Assembly: GCA_002430925.1 (NCBI GenBank)
Contig: DJDD01000130.1
Span: forward strand, 1 to 17,172
Direction of reading: 5' to 3'
Length of the DNA stretch: 17,172 nucleotides
DNA from: Flavobacteriales bacterium UBA5933
GTDB taxonomy: Bacteria; Bacteroidota; Bacteroidia; Flavobacteriales; Weeksellaceae
Position numbers and translations under genes: made by a program. Shown piece after piece: positions 14,008-17,172 of this stretch (within the stretch, counting starts at the first letter, position 1; the number at the start of each line of letters is the position of its first letter). The notes under the pieces are model-generated. The model was not told the origin of the DNA, made no database searches, and worked only from the letters and a program-made list of their open reading frames with translations.

Positions 14008-14958
14008 ATGGCAATTTTTGTATTCGCAGAATCACACGAAGGAAAATATAAAAAAGCAGGTTTAGAATCTGTTTCTTACGCAAAATCAACTGCAGATTTA
14101 TCTGGAGATACTGTTACTGCAATTGTATTTGGAAATGCACCTGCAGATGAGTTGTATAAATACGGAGCATCAAAAGTATTAAAAGTAGAAAATGATGTTT
14201 TAAATAAATTTGATGCTAATTCTTATGCAAAAGCTTTAGCTGAAATTGCACAAGGTGATGTTATTATTTTACCTTCTACAAATGAAGGAGCAACAATAGC
14301 TCCAGTTTTAGCTTATAAAATAGGAGCATCTTTAGTTACAAATGTAGAAAAAGCTCCATCTTCAGTAAGTCCATTTACAGTAGCAAGAAAGTCATTTTCT
14401 GGAAAAGGTATAGAAACAGTTTCTGTAGCAGGAAAAGTAGTTGTTACAGTTTTACAAAATTCTTTTGGAGTTAAAGAAAGTGAAGTTTCAGGTTCTGAAG
14501 AAAATATTTCTGTATCTGTTGTAGAATCAGATGTTAAAGTAAAAGTTATTTCTACTGATTTAGCTTCATCAAATAAAGTAGATCTTAAAGAAGCTGACAT
14601 AGTTGTTTCTGCTGGTAGAGGAATGAAAGGTCCAGAAAACTGGGGTATTATAGAAGATTTAGCAGATGTTTTAGGTGCAGCAACTGCTTCATCAAAACCA
14701 GTTGCTGATATTGGATGGAGACCACATGCAGAACACGTTGGACAAACAGGTAAAGCAATTGCTCCAAAATTATATATAGCAGTTGGTATTTCAGGAGCTA
14801 TTCAGCATTTAGCTGGTGTTAATGGTTCTAAGACCATTGTAGTTATAAATAATGATCCTGAAGCTCCTTTTTTCAAAGCAGCAGATTATGGAATTGTTGG
14901 TGATGCATTTGAAGTAGTTCCAAAGTTAACAGAAGAACTAAAAAAATTCAAAGGTTAA
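14008..14958 (+). CDS. etfA: Electron transfer flavoprotein subunit alpha (EtfA/FixB)
   Basis: 316 residues; FAD-binding alpha subunit that pairs with EtfB. The N-terminal domain (1-185) is the variable nucleotide-binding-like domain. The C-terminal FAD domain has VSAGRGMKGPENW (200-212), SSKPVADIGW (228-237), HVGQTGKAIAPKLYIAVGIS (243-262), GAIQHLAGVNGSKTIVVINN (263-282) and PFFKAADYGIVGD (287-299), all matching the canonical family pattern. The length is usual for bacterial EtfA. Plain two-subunit ETF rather than a nitrogen-fixation FixAB system is inferred, because no fixC or fixX is adjacent. Confidence 0.96.
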   Translation: MAIFVFAESHEGKYKKAGLESVSYAKSTADLSGDTVTAIVFGNAPADELYKYGASKVLKVENDVLNKFDANSYAKALAEIAQGDVIILPSTNEGATIAPVLAYKIGASLVTNVEKAPSSVSPFTVARKSFSGKGIETVSVAGKVVVTVLQNSFGVKESEVSGSEENISVSVVESDVKVKVISTDLASSNKVDLKEADIVVSAGRGMKGPENWGIIEDLADVLGAATASSKPVADIGWRPHAEHVGQTGKAIAPKLYIAVGISGAIQHLAGVNGSKTIVVINNDPEAPFFKAADYGIVGDAFEVVPKLTEELKKFKG

Positions 14959-14986
14959 TTATTATATTAATAAAACGATTATATTT

Positions 14987-15021
14987 AAAATCCGAATCTA
15001 TTTTAAGATTCGGATTTTTTT
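14987..15021 (+). terminator. Rho-independent terminator of etfBA
   Basis: AAAATCCGAATCT (14987-14999) pairs perfectly with AGATTCGGATTTT (15006-15018) around a 6-nt loop and is followed by more T. It starts 28 bp after the etfA stop and separates etfBA from the DUF151 gene. Confidence 0.92.
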
Positions 15022-15074
15022 ATTTGTTAAAAAAAGATTAATTATTCATCAGTTTTTCATAGATTTACACCCAA

Positions 15075-15707
15075 ATGGACAATTTAATAAGATTAAATAT
15101 TAAAGGAATTTCTTACAGTCAGACTCAAACTGGAGCATATGCTTTAATTCTTGAAGAAAATGTAGGAGGGAGAAAATTACCAATTATAATAGGAAGCTTT
15201 GAAGCACAGGCTATAGCACTTGCTTTAGAGAAAGATATTAATCCTCCACGTCCTTTAACGCATGATTTATTTCTTTCTTTAGGGAAAGAATTCGACCTAA
15301 CAGTAGAATCTATTTATATATACAAATTAGAAGACGGTGTTTTTTATTCAAACATTGTTTTTTCTAATGATGAAGGGCGACATGCCGAAATAGATTCTAG
15401 AACTTCTGATGCTATCGCATTAGCAGTCCGTTTTAATGCTCCAATTTATGCCTATGAACATGTTGTAGAAAAAGCTGGAATTCATTTAGATGTTTTCGAA
15501 GAAGAAGAAAACATGCGTCGTGCAGCCAATAATTTCGAAGATGACTTAGATATTTTGGCTGGAATAGAAAACGATTTGTCCAATATTAATGAATATGATG
15601 GTTGGACAAAAGAGGATCTAGAAGCTGAAATGAATAAAGCTGTACAAAATGAAGATTACGAATTGGCAGCACGCCTACGTGATCAGATTGATAACATGGA
15701 GAACTAA
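15075..15707 (+). CDS. Bifunctional nuclease family protein (DUF151) with C-terminal UVR motif
   Basis: 210 residues. Residues 1-133 are a DUF151/BFN domain: GRKLPIIIGSFEAQAIALAL (32-51), RPLTHDLFLSL (59-69) and IDSRTSDAIALAVRFNAPI (106-124). An acidic linker follows, then a UVR (UvrB/UvrC-type) helical motif at about 177-209 containing NEDYELAARLRDQI. DUF151 members have been reported with DNase and RNase activity in plants, but the bacterial role is unclear; the UVR motif suggests a protein partner. Upstream, TAGATTTA (15060-15067) is a near match to the Bacteroidota -7 box only 7 bp from the ATG, so a very short leader is possible. The transporter gene follows after 18 bp, likely in one operon. 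Confidence 0.92.
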   Translation: MDNLIRLNIKGISYSQTQTGAYALILEENVGGRKLPIIIGSFEAQAIALALEKDINPPRPLTHDLFLSLGKEFDLTVESIYIYKLEDGVFYSNIVFSNDEGRHAEIDSRTSDAIALAVRFNAPIYAYEHVVEKAGIHLDVFEEEENMRRAANNFEDDLDILAGIENDLSNINEYDGWTKEDLEAEMNKAVQNEDYELAARLRDQIDNMEN

Positions 15708-15725
15708 TAACTATTTCATATAATT

Positions 15726-17060
15726 ATGTCTGTAAAGTTTAGACTTACAATCATGAGTTTCCTAGAGTTTGCGGTATGGGGAGCATACCTTACTTCTATG
15801 GGAAATTACTTAGGATCAGTTGGCTTAGGCCCTAAAATTGGTCTTTTTTACGCGATGCAAGGAATTGTATCGATTTTTATGCCTGCTATTATGGGTATAG
15901 TTGCTGATAGATGGATTCCTGTTCAACGATTATTAGGATTGAATCATTTATTTGCAGCAATTTTTATGTTTGCAACGGGATACTATGGTTATACAGCTGG
16001 AGAAAATGTTGATTTTGTCACTATTTTCACATTGTATTCTTTTAGTGTAGCATTCTTTATGCCAACTATAGCTTTGTCTAATTCTACAGCTTATACAATT
16101 TTAAAACAAAATAAGCTAGACACTATAAAAGCTTTTCCTCCAATTAGAACAATTGGAACTGTAGGTTTTATTTTTGCAATGCTATTTGTTAATTTTTCTG
16201 GATTAAGAAATGGAGTTTTCGGTTTTAATTTCTCGAATGATCCTAGCTTTATAAGCTTTCAGTCTAATTATTTTCAGTTTTTTGTTTCTGGTATTTTAGG
16301 GGTTATTTTATTCTTATACAGTTTTACACTTCCTAATTGTCCAATTAATAAATCCTCAGAAAAGCAAACATTATCAGATGCATTTGGTTTAAAAGCTTTC
16401 GCATTATTTAAAAATAGAAAAATGGCAGTTTTCTTTATTTTTTCAATGCTTTTAGGGGTTTCATTGCAAATTACAAATGGATATGCAAATCCATTTATTA
16501 CAACATTTAAAGATGCTCCACAATATGCTAATTCATGGGGAGCAAGTAATGCTAATGCATTAATTTCTTTATCTCAAGTATCAGAAACATTATGTATTTT
16601 ATTAATACCATTTTTTCTTAAAAGATTTGGAATTAAAATAGTTATGTTGATGTCTATGATTGGTTGGGTATTAAGATTTGGTTTATTTGGTTTAGGTGAT
16701 CCTGGATCTGGAGTTTGGATGTTTATTTTGTCTATGATTGTATACGGAATAGCCTTTGATTTCTTTAATGTTTCTGGCTCTTTATATGTAGACAAAGAAA
16801 CGGATGAAAATATAAGATCTTCTGCACAAGGAGTTTTTATGATGATGACTAATGGTTTTGGAGCAACAATAGGAATGCTTATCGCTCAATATATTATTAA
16901 TACGAATGTTTACAATCAAACAGATTTAAATGTTCAATTAGAAGGTTGGAGAAATTCATGGTTTATATTCTCTGCTTACGCATTAGTAGTAACAATATTA
17001 TTTGCAATTATATTCAAATACAAGCATAATCCAGAAGATGTAGAAGATTTTAAGCATTAA
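15726..17060 (+). CDS. NupG-like nucleoside:proton symporter (MFS)
   Basis: 444 residues with about 12 hydrophobic segments and a polar central loop (about 205-225). The N-terminus RLTIMSFLEFAVWGAYLTSMGNYL (residues 6-29 region) is the NupG/XapB signature of an aromatic, W-G and MG.YL motif. Other matches are GIVADRWIP (57-65), where major-facilitator proteins carry their loop 2-3 motif, and YGIAFDFFNVSGSLYVDKE near helix 10. By homology it imports nucleosides across the inner membrane with protons. It lies 18 bp after the DUF151 gene. The exact nucleoside range cannot be read from the sequence. The dispersed repeat begins about 17 bp after its stop. Confidence 0.9.
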   Translation: MSVKFRLTIMSFLEFAVWGAYLTSMGNYLGSVGLGPKIGLFYAMQGIVSIFMPAIMGIVADRWIPVQRLLGLNHLFAAIFMFATGYYGYTAGENVDFVTIFTLYSFSVAFFMPTIALSNSTAYTILKQNKLDTIKAFPPIRTIGTVGFIFAMLFVNFSGLRNGVFGFNFSNDPSFISFQSNYFQFFVSGILGVILFLYSFTLPNCPINKSSEKQTLSDAFGLKAFALFKNRKMAVFFIFSMLLGVSLQITNGYANPFITTFKDAPQYANSWGASNANALISLSQVSETLCILLIPFFLKRFGIKIVMLMSMIGWVLRFGLFGLGDPGSGVWMFILSMIVYGIAFDFFNVSGSLYVDKETDENIRSSAQGVFMMMTNGFGATIGMLIAQYIINTNVYNQTDLNVQLEGWRNSWFIFSAYALVVTILFAIIFKYKHNPEDVEDFKH

Positions 17061-17077
17061 AATTTTTTGAAATTATA

Positions 17078-17172
17078 TCTTGGGCAATTGCTTCGCACCG
17101 TGCTTTTTCGCTATATCTTTTATAAACATTTAAAATCTTTATAGTATATAAAAAAGAATTGTTTATAAAAGG
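17078..17172 (+). repeat. Dispersed structured repeat, copy 2 (cut by the window end)
   Basis: Starting TCTTGGGCAAT, this aligns without gaps to the minus strand of 5158-5270 over about 49 bases; I count about 33 identities by eye. It keeps GGGCAAT, a 3-bp hairpin TGCTTCGCA (17089-17097), a diverged box TTTTTCGCTATATC, and an 11-bp perfect stem CTTTTATAAAC (17117-17127)/GTTTATAAAAG (17161-17171) around a 33-nt AT-rich loop. The second box and closing hairpin would lie beyond the window. It sits directly downstream of the nucleoside transporter gene. Confidence 0.68.

Noticed and set aside
13235..14958. etfBA as part of a nitrogen-fixation FixABCX or bifurcating cluster
   Set aside because: No fixC, fixX or dehydrogenase gene is adjacent, and both subunits look like ordinary ETF.
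1..17172. CRISPR arrays, insertion sequences, prophage or defence islands
   Set aside because: No regular spaced direct repeats, transposase, integrase or phage gene is present; gene content and base use look uniform and chromosomal.

Overview
The window reads as chromosomal core DNA from an AT-rich member of the Bacteroidota, most likely class Flavobacteriia. The reasons are the gliding-associated genes gldF and gldG, flavobacterial-type versions of PhoH, RecQ and the SAM-adenosyltransferase family, and promoter-like TAnnTTTG boxes, the Bacteroidota -7 element. The genus cannot be fixed from the sequence; a Weeksellaceae-like or Flavobacteriaceae-like organism is a guess. I see no plasmid, phage, insertion-sequence, CRISPR, tRNA or rRNA signal.

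Layout. The 3' end of an unidentified plus-strand gene (to 80) converges on phoH (125-1096, minus) across a shared bidirectional terminator. phoH is divergent from a tight plus-strand operon (1163-4995): a SAM-adenosyltransferase-family protein, hemJ (protoporphyrinogen oxidase), then gldF and gldG (membrane parts of the Gld ABC transporter). A 375-bp non-coding block (4996-5370) holds two terminators, a 17-bp inverted repeat and one copy of a dispersed structured repeat. Next is a minus-strand run, transcribed from right to left: recQ, gpmI, a small HAD phosphatase, map and a class I methyltransferase. Divergent from recQ are kdsD and tatC (3 bp apart), then etfB-etfA with their own terminator, a DUF151 nuclease-family protein with a UVR tail, and a NupG-like nucleoside transporter. 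The window ends inside a second, diverged copy of the repeat seen at 5158-5270.

The genes are mostly housekeeping: glycolysis (gpmI), N-terminal methionine removal (map), DNA repair (recQ), haem synthesis (hemJ), Kdo supply for lipopolysaccharide (kdsD), Tat export (tatC), electron transfer from acyl-CoA dehydrogenases (etfBA) and nucleoside uptake. I find no clearly new multi-gene system. The most interesting non-routine signals are the paired dispersed repeat, whose two copies show compensatory changes in a small hairpin; a RecQ with no zinc-binding cysteines; and a SAM-adenosyltransferase homologue that appears to lack the known active-site residues.
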